Part shown: positions 9,882 through 16,879 of the stretch, piece after piece
Layout: the number at the start of each line of letters is the position of its first letter
Position numbering within the stretch: the stretch's first letter is position 1
Assembly (NCBI GenBank): GCA_016714645.1
Contig: JADKCI010000005.1
Coordinates: forward strand, 611,148-675,147
DNA from: Chromatiaceae bacterium
GTDB lineage: Bacteria; Pseudomonadota; Gammaproteobacteria; Chromatiales; Chromatiaceae
Length of the DNA: 64,000 bases
Direction of reading: 5' to 3'
Notes under the pieces: generated by a model
The model's database searches: none
The model's input: only the letters and a program-made list of their open reading frames with translations
What the model was told of the DNA's origin: nothing
Position numbers and translations under genes: made by a program

Positions 9882-11342
9882 ATGCTGATCCAGGAAATCT
9901 CCCGCCCCGGCCGGCGCGCCAGCGCCCAGGCCCCCCTGTCCCATGCCGAGGTCGGCGATCTGCCCGCGCATCTGCGTCGCGCCAGCCCTCCCGCCCTGCC
10001 GGAGGTCTCCGAACTCCAGGCCGTGCGCCATTACACCCGGCTGTCGCAAAAGAACTTTTCCATCGACACCCATTTCTATCCCCTGGGCTCCTGTACCATG
10101 AAGTACAACCCCCGGGCCTGCCATAGCCTGGCCTCCCTGCCCGGCTTCCTGGCGCGTCATCCCCTGGCGCCGGCAACCCACGGCCAGGGCATCCTGGCCT
10201 GCCTATACGAGCTGCAGCAACTGCTCGCCGAGGTCACCGGCATGCACGCCGTGTCCCTGGCCCCCGCCGCGGGCGCTCAGGGTGAGTTTGCCGGCGTGGC
10301 CATGATCCGCGCCTACCATGAAGCGCGCGGCGACCGGGGCCGCACCGAGATCCTGGTCCCCGACGCCGCTCATGGCACCAACCCCGCCTCCGCCGCCATG
10401 TGCGGCTTCCGGGTGCGCGAGATACCCACCGGCGCCGATGGCGACCTCGACCTGGAGGCCCTGCGCGCCGCCCTGGGCCCCCAGACCGCCGGCATCATGC
10501 TCACCAACCCGAGCACCATCGGCGTCTTTGATCGCCGTATCGGCGCCGTCGCCGAGGCCGTCCACGAGGCCGGGGGGCTCCTCTATTACGATGGCGCCAA
10601 CCTCAACGCCATCCTCGGCCAGGTCCGGCCCGGCGACATGGGCTTCGACGTCATCCACATGAATCTGCACAAAACCTTCGCCACCCCCCACGGTGGCGGC
10701 GGACCCGGCGCGGGCCCCGTGGGCGTCTCGGCGCGCCTGGAGCCCTTCCTGCCCCTGCCCCTGCTGGCGCGGGAGGGCCAGGACTATCGCTGGCTGGAGG
10801 AGGCGGACCGCCCCCAAAGCATTGGCCGCCTCACCGCCTTTGGCGGCAATATCGGCATTCTGCTGCGGGCCTACATCTATGCCCGTCTGGTGGGGCGGGA
10901 GGGCATGAAGCGCATCGCCGAGTACGCCAGCCTCAACGCCAACTATCTCTTCAAGCGCCTGGTCGAAGCCGGCTTCGAGCCCGCCTATGGCCGGCGTCGC
11001 GCCAGTCATGAGTTTATTCTGACCCTGCGCCGGGAGGCCAAGGCCACGGGCGTCAACGCCATGGACTTCGCCAAGCGCCTGCTGGATTACGGCTTCCACG
11101 CCCCCACCACCTATTTCCCCCTGCTCGTCCCCGAGTGCCTCCTCATCGAGCCCACGGAGACCGAGACCCCGGAGGAACTGGACAGCTTCGTGGCGGCCAT
11201 GACCGCTATCCGCGCGGAGGCCCAGACGGACCCGGAACGGGTCAAGGGCGCGCCCCATAGCCTGCCGGTGCGACGCCTGGACGATGTCCGGGCCGCCCGG
11301 GAGCCGGATCTGGCCTGGAAAGGATCTCCGGCCCATGGCTAA
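9882..11342 (+). CDS. gcvPB: Glycine dehydrogenase (decarboxylating) subunit 2
   Basis: This is the C-terminal half of the P protein, with 486 residues. The PLP-binding lysine is K264 in HMNLHKTFATPHGGGGPGAG. Other family motifs are FYPLGSCTMKYNP and VPDAAHGTNPASA. The start MLIQEISRPG is chosen by family similarity; the frame is open upstream into the tpx-gcvPB gap. Its last 8 bases overlap the start of dgkA. Confidence 0.94.
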   Translation: MLIQEISRPGRRASAQAPLSHAEVGDLPAHLRRASPPALPEVSELQAVRHYTRLSQKNFSIDTHFYPLGSCTMKYNPRACHSLASLPGFLARHPLAPATHGQGILACLYELQQLLAEVTGMHAVSLAPAAGAQGEFAGVAMIRAYHEARGDRGRTEILVPDAAHGTNPASAAMCGFRVREIPTGADGDLDLEALRAALGPQTAGIMLTNPSTIGVFDRRIGAVAEAVHEAGGLLYYDGANLNAILGQVRPGDMGFDVIHMNLHKTFATPHGGGGPGAGPVGVSARLEPFLPLPLLAREGQDYRWLEEADRPQSIGRLTAFGGNIGILLRAYIYARLVGREGMKRIAEYASLNANYLFKRLVEAGFEPAYGRRRASHEFILTLRREAKATGVNAMDFAKRLLDYGFHAPTTYFPLLVPECLLIEPTETETPEELDSFVAAMTAIRAEAQTDPERVKGAPHSLPVRRLDDVRAAREPDLAWKGSPAHG

Positions 11343-11706
11343 TCAGCAGGCCAAGGGTTGGCGGCGCCTGGCCAATGCCTGGATTTTCTCCCAGAAGGGC
11401 TTCAAGGCCGCCTACCAACACGAGGAGGCCTTTCGGCAAGAGGTCTGGGCCCTGCTGGTGCTCCTGCCCCTGAGTCTCTGGCTGGGGGAGACCCCCGTGG
11501 AACGGGCCCTGCTCCTCGGCAGTCTGCTCCTGGTACCCATCGTCGAGTTGTTGAATTCCGCCATCGAGACCAATGTGGATCGGGTCGGCCTGGAGCATCA
11601 CGAACTCTCCGGCCGCGCCAAGGACATCGCCTCGGCGGCGGTCTTCCTGGTCATCGTCTTCGCCGCCAGTGTCTGGGGCCTGATCCTCATCCCCCGGTGG
11701 CTGTGA
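11335..11706 (+). CDS. dgkA: Diacylglycerol kinase
   Basis: This small integral membrane kinase (123 residues) phosphorylates diacylglycerol released during lipopolysaccharide or glucan decoration. It has the three-helix DgkA layout. The active-site motif ELLNSAIETNVDRV and the following LSGRAKDIASAAVF are conserved. It overlaps the end of gcvPB by 8 bases, so it is probably translated from the same message. Confidence 0.93.
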   Translation: MANQQAKGWRRLANAWIFSQKGFKAAYQHEEAFRQEVWALLVLLPLSLWLGETPVERALLLGSLLLVPIVELLNSAIETNVDRVGLEHHELSGRAKDIASAAVFLVIVFAASVWGLILIPRWL

Positions 11707-11746
11707 GGGGCAGGAGTCCCGCAGCGAGGCCACTACAGGGACAAAA

Positions 11747-13261
11747 TCACTGTCCGCTACGCACGAGACGAACCTGGACGGGGTTATTCTTGGCGTAGGT
11801 ACTGCCGCCGCCATAGACAAAGTTCACGGTCCAGGCAGTGTCGTCAGGCTGAAGCTCATAGGGCGAGGACGACCAGAAGAGACCTATGGGCGTATTCGGG
11901 AAGGCCCAGGAGACGATAGTGGGGCTCTGGTAGGTCCCACCACAGAAGGTGTTATTGGCAGTCATACCGATAAGAACTGGGATCCCGTTGGAGCAATAGA
12001 CCAGGGTCCGCAATTCGGCGATGGTCGGTAGCCGCCACTCGGCGGCCGCAAGAGGCCATAATCCCGTGGCAGAATCCCAGTTATAGGTTCCGGCCGTCCC
12101 GTCACAGGTCTGGGTGCTCGCATTCCAGGCCTGGCCGACGCTGCACCGCTGCCACTCATACCCTGTCACCAAATCCTTGATGATCTCGCCGCTGGCCCCT
12201 ATCGGCAGATAACGGAAGGTCGCCTGATGCGCAGGGGAGACGGTGCTGCTTGGCAGGCTATATCCCCCACGGACTGGCCAGACCCCTTGCGATTCGAGCT
12301 TGGCGCGGGGGGTAATACCCGTTCCAAGTTGTGCCGCCATCGCATGGTGCTGCTGTGACCGATCGGTCGAGGCCGACCAATAAGCGTCGGCATCGTTACG
12401 CGCGAAAAGGAACTGGGCACTCCATAGCCATTCCTCGGTGGTTGGCAACCGCCAGTCGCCGCTGGCGGACTGATCCGTGAGGCCGCAATCGCCATCCCCC
12501 AAACTGGCCGCCGCCTCATTCGCCGCCGCCCAATCCCTGACACCTAAGTTGGCGCAGTCCGGATCCGCCAGCCAAATCAGGCCGGTCAGGGAGTCCGTGA
12601 GGGTCCCGTTCCCACAGTCAGCTATTTGGCTGTCGTTACTGAAACAGGGTCCATCGGCCTTAAGCACGACTCCAGCGGGTCCCTCCGGGCCCTGAGGCCC
12701 CGTCGCCCCAGCGGCACCCACCGCGCCGGTGTCACCCTTGGCGCCTTGAGCACCCGTTAAGCCCACCGGACCCTGCGGCCCTGTTTCCCCCGTGGCTCCC
12801 TCAGGTCCTGCCGGACCTTGCGCACCCGTTGGACCTTGTGCACCGGTAGCCCCGGTGGGACCCGGAGGCCCAACCAAGGAGACGAAAGAGGTTGGCCACC
12901 CCAAGGTGGTCTTTGGCCCATAAAGTTGGATGGTCACTTTATCCAGATAAAAATCACCCATGTTGCCAATGGCGGCAGTAGGGGCACCGGAACCACTATG
13001 AATCGTATTGCCAATGGTCCCTACCGGCCGCCACCAGGTAGGTTGCTTGTCCGGTTGCTGGTTTTTGTTGGGGGCACTGGTGCTGCTTTTTAACGAGTAG
13101 TAAGTAGCTTTGTTGTAAGTGACAACGCTCCCCAAAGGGTAGGTAGTAGTCGCCTTCCATCCGCCGCTATAGTTCATGGTTGCGGCTTGAACTACATTAC
13201 CAAGGGTCGATGTTAGGAGGAACAATGCAGGGCAAAGGATTTTAAGCATCTTCGTTATCAT
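11747..13261 (-). CDS. Secreted collagen-like protein with DUF1566 domains
   Basis: This 504-residue exported protein has a signal peptide (about 1-26, cleavage after VQA). A carbohydrate-binding-like module follows (about 30-78, YSGGWKATTTYPLGSVV). Residues 131-196 are 22 uninterrupted Gly-X-Y collagen triplets. The C-terminal part carries two DUF1566 (Lcl C-terminal) units, seen from the repeated LTGLIWL / VTGYEWQ and WRLPTTEEW / WRLPTIAEL motifs. It probably acts on the cell surface as an adhesin or biofilm factor; that role is inferred from Lcl-type proteins. It is the only gene on its transcript. Confidence 0.8.
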   Translation of the reverse strand: MITKMLKILCPALFLLTSTLGNVVQAATMNYSGGWKATTTYPLGSVVTYNKATYYSLKSSTSAPNKNQQPDKQPTWWRPVGTIGNTIHSGSGAPTAAIGNMGDFYLDKVTIQLYGPKTTLGWPTSFVSLVGPPGPTGATGAQGPTGAQGPAGPEGATGETGPQGPVGLTGAQGAKGDTGAVGAAGATGPQGPEGPAGVVLKADGPCFSNDSQIADCGNGTLTDSLTGLIWLADPDCANLGVRDWAAANEAAASLGDGDCGLTDQSASGDWRLPTTEEWLWSAQFLFARNDADAYWSASTDRSQQHHAMAAQLGTGITPRAKLESQGVWPVRGGYSLPSSTVSPAHQATFRYLPIGASGEIIKDLVTGYEWQRCSVGQAWNASTQTCDGTAGTYNWDSATGLWPLAAAEWRLPTIAELRTLVYCSNGIPVLIGMTANNTFCGGTYQSPTIVSWAFPNTPIGLFWSSSPYELQPDDTAWTVNFVYGGGSTYAKNNPVQVRLVRSGQ

Positions 13262-14181
13262 GATTAAATTTCTCTAACGTGTTCTTGGTCGGAACGGGCC
13301 ACTCGGGTACTTGACTGAATCTAGCCGCCATCCTCAGCCCGGCCTTTACTCCATAAACTGCCATCAAAGCCCGATAGACATTGACGCGCCCCTAAAGGCC
13401 CATCATGCATCCCGAGCCCGGTCCATAGCCTAGACCCCCCTTGCCCCCGACGTCTACATAAGTCGGTCACAGAAAGTCTTTAGTACCTTAGGCCATTGAT
13501 CCGCCGAAATTTTTGGGCTTGGCTAGTGCTAAGGACTTAATGTGGGTGACTTACCAAATACGACCAAATCCCTATCAATTACGACATTCAGGGCATTTTC
13601 ATGCTATTTTTCAACAATATGAAAAGTTGAAGTTTTTTCATCCCACACCAAAATAGTTGCTCTAGGTCAACCTGGGTAGTGGGTCCCGCGATCCTTCGTC
13701 CTCCCGGTATCCCCCGCCACTTGTAGAGCGAATTACCGATACTTGGCGGGCCGGCTGCTATAGCTTACTGAATCTCATTAGTATTTCAGAACCCATCTGC
13801 TCCTGGTAGAGGTCCTGCAAGCACCGCCGACCCAACTGTCAAAGTAACCTATCCCCATTTCCACGGAGGCGCCGGGCGCTTCGGATGTAACCATCGTCCT
13901 TCAAGGAGGTAGGAGTCCCACGGCCAGGCCGGGGGGGCCCGGATGAAACACAGCACTGAAAAGATCGGCAAGCCCTACCCGATGCTGGACCCCCGTCAGT
14001 ACCCCGATAGGCTCAGGCTGAAGGCCCTGTCGCCACCCGGATCAATCCCAGCTCCCGCTTGAGCAGTCGCCTATCTCCGGGAAACGCGAGTCAAATACCA
14101 TCGGCAGGTCGCGCGTTCACCGTCATGGCCAGTGGTGGCCGGCCTTCCGCTGGCGGTCCTGGCCCCGGGTTCGCCGCTAAC
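13262..14181. other. 0.9 kb stretch without a convincing gene
   Basis: The first part upstream of the collagen-like gene must hold its promoter, and the region 13560-13680 is AT-rich compared with the window. An ATG at 13943 starts a 39-codon frame ending at 14062 (MKHSTEKIGKPYPMLDPRQ), with an AAGGAGGTAGGAG sequence too far upstream to be a clear ribosome site. I do not recognise it. The rest shows no structure I can name. Confidence 0.4.
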
Positions 14182-14430
14182 CTACGGGGCGCGTTCGCTG
14201 CCGAGTCCAGGGGCGCGGTCGGTTGTCGCTCGCGCGATCCTGATTAAAGACAGCAGGGCCTCGTTAACCGCCTCTTCCGACGGAAACGCCGCGACGACTT
14301 CAGGTCTCAGCAAGACCAGGTTATGGGATTCCAGATAGGATTGATAATATTTCCCCCGGATGCCAACGCCGAGGTCCTCGCGTTTATATTCCGGTCTCAT
14401 GTCATCGTCTGTTTGCTTAACCCTCTTCAT
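14182..14430 (-). CDS. Putative antitoxin partner of BrnT-type toxin
   Basis: This 82-residue protein starts inside the end of the toxin gene with a 14-base overlap, the usual arrangement of a toxin-antitoxin pair. The core PEYKREDLGVGIRGKYYQSY followed by LVLLRPEVVAAFPSEEAVNEAL resembles small proteins commonly encoded next to BrnT-like toxins. It is not the classic BrnA ribbon-helix-helix sequence. The C-terminal 15 residues look non-conserved. Antitoxin function is inferred from position. Confidence 0.6.
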   Translation of the reverse strand: MKRVKQTDDDMRPEYKREDLGVGIRGKYYQSYLESHNLVLLRPEVVAAFPSEEAVNEALLSLIRIARATTDRAPGLGSERAP

Positions 14431-14689
14431 AGATTTTCCTTTCTCGCTTATTCATCGTGCGCGCGCTGATGACTCGGGTGATACCGCCCTCTTCCGTATG
14501 CGATACGATCACCCACTTTTCTGTTCTCGTGAGGCCAAAGGTAAGAAAACGTCTTTCCCCCGTGGAGTGGTCCGGGTCATCGAAGCTGAGGGCCATCGGA
14601 TCACCAAAAACGGTGGCCGCCTCTTGAAAGGAGACGCCATGTTTGCGTAGATTCGCGGCGGCCTTGTTGGGGTCCCAATCAAGCTTCAC
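14417..14689 (-). CDS. BrnT-family toxin (DUF497)
   Basis: This 90-residue protein starts MKLDWDPNKAAANLRKHGVS and contains FGDPMALSFDDPDHS, both hallmarks of BrnT/DUF497. It ends with the conserved RVISARTMNKRERKIYEE. BrnT is a RelE-like ribonuclease toxin that inhibits growth until bound by its antitoxin. It is first in the two-gene operon with the antitoxin downstream, as in brnTA. Confidence 0.85.
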   Translation of the reverse strand: MKLDWDPNKAAANLRKHGVSFQEAATVFGDPMALSFDDPDHSTGERRFLTFGLTRTEKWVIVSHTEEGGITRVISARTMNKRERKIYEEG

Positions 14690-14702
14690 TATCGGTTTCC
14701 GG

Positions 14703-14759
14703 TCACTCGGTCACCTTCCCCACCGTGGGGAAGCTAGGGGTATCCAGCAGGAGCCCCAT
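14703..14759 (-). pseudogene. Stump of a vapC-like PIN toxin gene
   Basis: Overlapping the end of the DUF2281 antitoxin in another frame, an ATG opens MGLLLDTPSF and stops after 18 codons. MxLLLDT is the standard start of VapC PIN-domain toxins, including the first catalytic Asp. After DT the sequence is unrelated to PIN domains, so the rest of the toxin has been deleted. Confidence 0.5.
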
Positions 14760-14983
14760 GACTCGAACAGCCGCAGTTCCGCCTCGGGCAAGGGAGCATC
14801 GAAATCCTGGGGCACCACGAATTCCCCGGCGCACAGGCCAAAGGGGCGGAGCCCCGGCGCCAGCTGCTGGCGCTGACTCAGGAATTGCGCAAAATCCAGC
14901 ACCTCGGCCCGACTAGCCGGCGGCAACCGGCGGAGGGTAGCAACAATCTGCTCTTCGATAGGCAAGGAGGCGGCGGTGAACAT
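14711..14983 (-). CDS. DUF2281-type antitoxin, orphan
   Basis: About 90 residues. SLPIEEQIVATLRRLPPASR and AEVLDFAQFLSQR followed by RPFGLCAGEFVVPQDFDAPL match the DUF2281/VapB-like family, whose partners are VapC PIN toxins. The last 15 or so residues are read from sequence that would normally overlap the vapC start. The start at MFTAASLP is chosen because the upstream frame has no family similarity. Its toxin is reduced to a stump. Confidence 0.65.
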   Translation of the reverse strand: MFTAASLPIEEQIVATLRRLPPASRAEVLDFAQFLSQRQQLAPGLRPFGLCAGEFVVPQDFDAPLPEAELRLFESWGSCWIPLASPRWGR

Positions 14984-15047
14984 ACCAGGGGCTCGCGCAG
15001 CGGTAGCTGATGCAATGCTTAAATAGTAGCAGGCTGGCCCTCCCCCC

Positions 15048-16028
15048 TCACGCCACCCCCTGATAATAGACATTCTGCGGATGCCTCGCCTCCGCGAAGA
15101 AGGACCAGCGTTCCAGCAGCAGCCCCAGATACTGCACCCCAAAGGCCACCAGCGGCAGCCCGCGCGACGCCGTCAGGTGCCCCACCACCAGCAGCCCCAC
15201 CGGCAGCGGAAACACCAGCAGCAGAAACAGCCACCGCACCCCGCGCCGGGTCGCCGGCGAGGCCCCATGAAAAAACTCCCGGGTGTTGAAGCTGCCCGCC
15301 GTGGCGCCCTGGGCGATCTGGACGATGGCGCTATGGCGCACGCCGATGGCGGTCGGCAGGCTGCTCTTGGGCTTGATGCGCCCCAGGCGGCGCAGGCTGG
15401 CAACCCGCGTCACCAGCCCCAGCAGGGTGGCAATCACCGCCCAGAAGCCGAAGAAGCTGACCAGGCCATTGCCCAGCCAGGCGGCGTAGGCGGCAGCGAG
15501 CAGGAAGCCCGACGCCAGCCCCAGCAGGGTGAAGTTGAGCACCGTCAGGGGGCTGTGCCACTCGGGCAGAAAGCGCACGCTGGCGTAGATCATGGCGGTG
15601 GCCCCGTAGAGGGCGAAGGTCGCCAGGGTACCGAGCAGGCCCACCACCAGGGTAGCGTCCACCGGCAGGATGCCGGCCAGGGTGAACCAGGGCCGGGCGG
15701 TCAGGTCGAGGGCGTGGGTCAGGCCATAGAGGGCCACCAGGCCCATCACCGCCGGCAGCAGGATCACCTCCCGCGACAGCCAGGAGCTGCGCCAGCGGGT
15801 GGCGGTGCGCCAGGCCCGCTCCGGCCGGCCGAGGTGGAAGAAGGAGGCCACCAGCCCGGCGACCAGCAGCCCCAGGGCCAGGACGCTGCCATCGACGTAG
15901 AAGCCCGCCCCCTGGGCCGGCAGCAGTTGGGCCAGGGCATAGAGCTGGCCGGTGTAGAGGGCCAGGAACAGCCCCTGGCCGGCGCCGATGAGGGTGGTGA
16001 GGAAGAGGACGGACAGGGCGGGATGCAT
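15048..16028 (-). CDS. soeC: Sulfite dehydrogenase membrane anchor SoeC (DmsC/NrfD-like)
   Basis: This 326-residue polytopic membrane protein has about eight hydrophobic segments and belongs to the DmsC anchor family. It starts MHPALSVLFLTTLIGAGQGL and carries FFHLGRPERAWRT. It would bind quinone and pass electrons from the SoeAB unit into the membrane pool. It is the last gene of soeABC, 54 bases after soeB. The alternative, a DMSO reductase anchor, is less likely because the catalytic subunit lacks a Tat signal. Confidence 0.85.
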   Translation of the reverse strand: MHPALSVLFLTTLIGAGQGLFLALYTGQLYALAQLLPAQGAGFYVDGSVLALGLLVAGLVASFFHLGRPERAWRTATRWRSSWLSREVILLPAVMGLVALYGLTHALDLTARPWFTLAGILPVDATLVVGLLGTLATFALYGATAMIYASVRFLPEWHSPLTVLNFTLLGLASGFLLAAAYAAWLGNGLVSFFGFWAVIATLLGLVTRVASLRRLGRIKPKSSLPTAIGVRHSAIVQIAQGATAGSFNTREFFHGASPATRRGVRWLFLLLVFPLPVGLLVVGHLTASRGLPLVAFGVQYLGLLLERWSFFAEARHPQNVYYQGVA

Positions 16029-16082
16029 GGGCGAATTCCTCGGGCGGGGGGACGGAGCGGCGGCGGACCAGGGCGGCCGGGG

Positions 16083-16805
16083 CTACCAGGCCACGTCGTC
16101 CACGGCCTCCTCCCCGGTGTAACGGGTCAGATCCTCGCGGCGCAGGGGATTATCGACGCGCTTGAGTTCGTCGGGGTCGATGTGCAGCCGCGCCTTGCGC
16201 CGGGGCAGATAATGATTGGCTGGCTGAGTGCCCCACTCCGGCATCAGCACATAGCCACCGCGCTCGCGGATGGCGATGGCCGCCGCCGAGTCGGGGTCGT
16301 GGACATCGCCGAACAGGCGGGCGCTGGTGGGACAGGCCAGGACGCAGGCCGGCTGGCGCTCGCGCTCCGGCAGGGTCAGGTCCAGGATGCGGTCGATACA
16401 GAGGGTGCACTTCTTCATCACCCGTTCCCGCTCGTCGTACTCCCGCGCTCCGTAGGGGCAGGACCAGGAGCAGTACTTGCAGCCAATGCACTTGTCGTAA
16501 TCGACCAGCACCACGCCGTTGTCCGGGCGCTTGTAGGAGGCCCCGGTGGGACAGACCGGCACGCAGGGCGGCTCCTCGCAGTGCAGGCAGCTCTTGGGGA
16601 AGTGCAGGGTCTCGGTGGCCGGGAAGCGGCCGATCTCGAAGGTCTGCACCCGGTTGAAGAAGGTCCCGGTGGGACCGGCGCCGTAGGGGTTGTGGTCCGC
16701 CAGGGGTCCGGCCCAGCCGGAGGTGTTCCACTGCTTGCAGGAGGTGACGCAGGCATGGCAGCCGACGCAGACATTGAGGTCGATGACCAGGGCGAGCTGG
16801 GTCAT
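16083..16805 (-). CDS. soeB: Sulfite dehydrogenase iron-sulfur subunit SoeB
   Basis: This 240-residue ferredoxin-like electron-transfer subunit has four cysteine clusters for four [4Fe-4S] centres: CVGCHACVTSCK, CLHCEEPPCVPVCP, CIGCKYCSWSCPYG and CTLC with a later CVLACP. It has no Tat or Sec signal, in line with a cytoplasmic position. The start at MTQLALVIDLNVC is the family start; the same frame stays open far upstream inside soeA, but that part is a shadow. It lies 74 bases after soeA. Confidence 0.92.
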   Translation of the reverse strand: MTQLALVIDLNVCVGCHACVTSCKQWNTSGWAGPLADHNPYGAGPTGTFFNRVQTFEIGRFPATETLHFPKSCLHCEEPPCVPVCPTGASYKRPDNGVVLVDYDKCIGCKYCSWSCPYGAREYDERERVMKKCTLCIDRILDLTLPERERQPACVLACPTSARLFGDVHDPDSAAAIAIRERGGYVLMPEWGTQPANHYLPRRKARLHIDPDELKRVDNPLRREDLTRYTGEEAVDDVAW

Positions 16806-16879
16806 GGGCAAGACTCCGGGACGACGGCGAACAGAACAGAGCGGCGCCGGTTGCGGCGCGGGGCGGTCATGGCGGCACC

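Noticed and set aside
13943..14062. 39-codon frame MKHSTEKIGKPYP
   Set aside because: It starts and stops cleanly but is too short, with no clear ribosome site and no known relatives in memory. It is kept only as a note in the gene-poor stretch.
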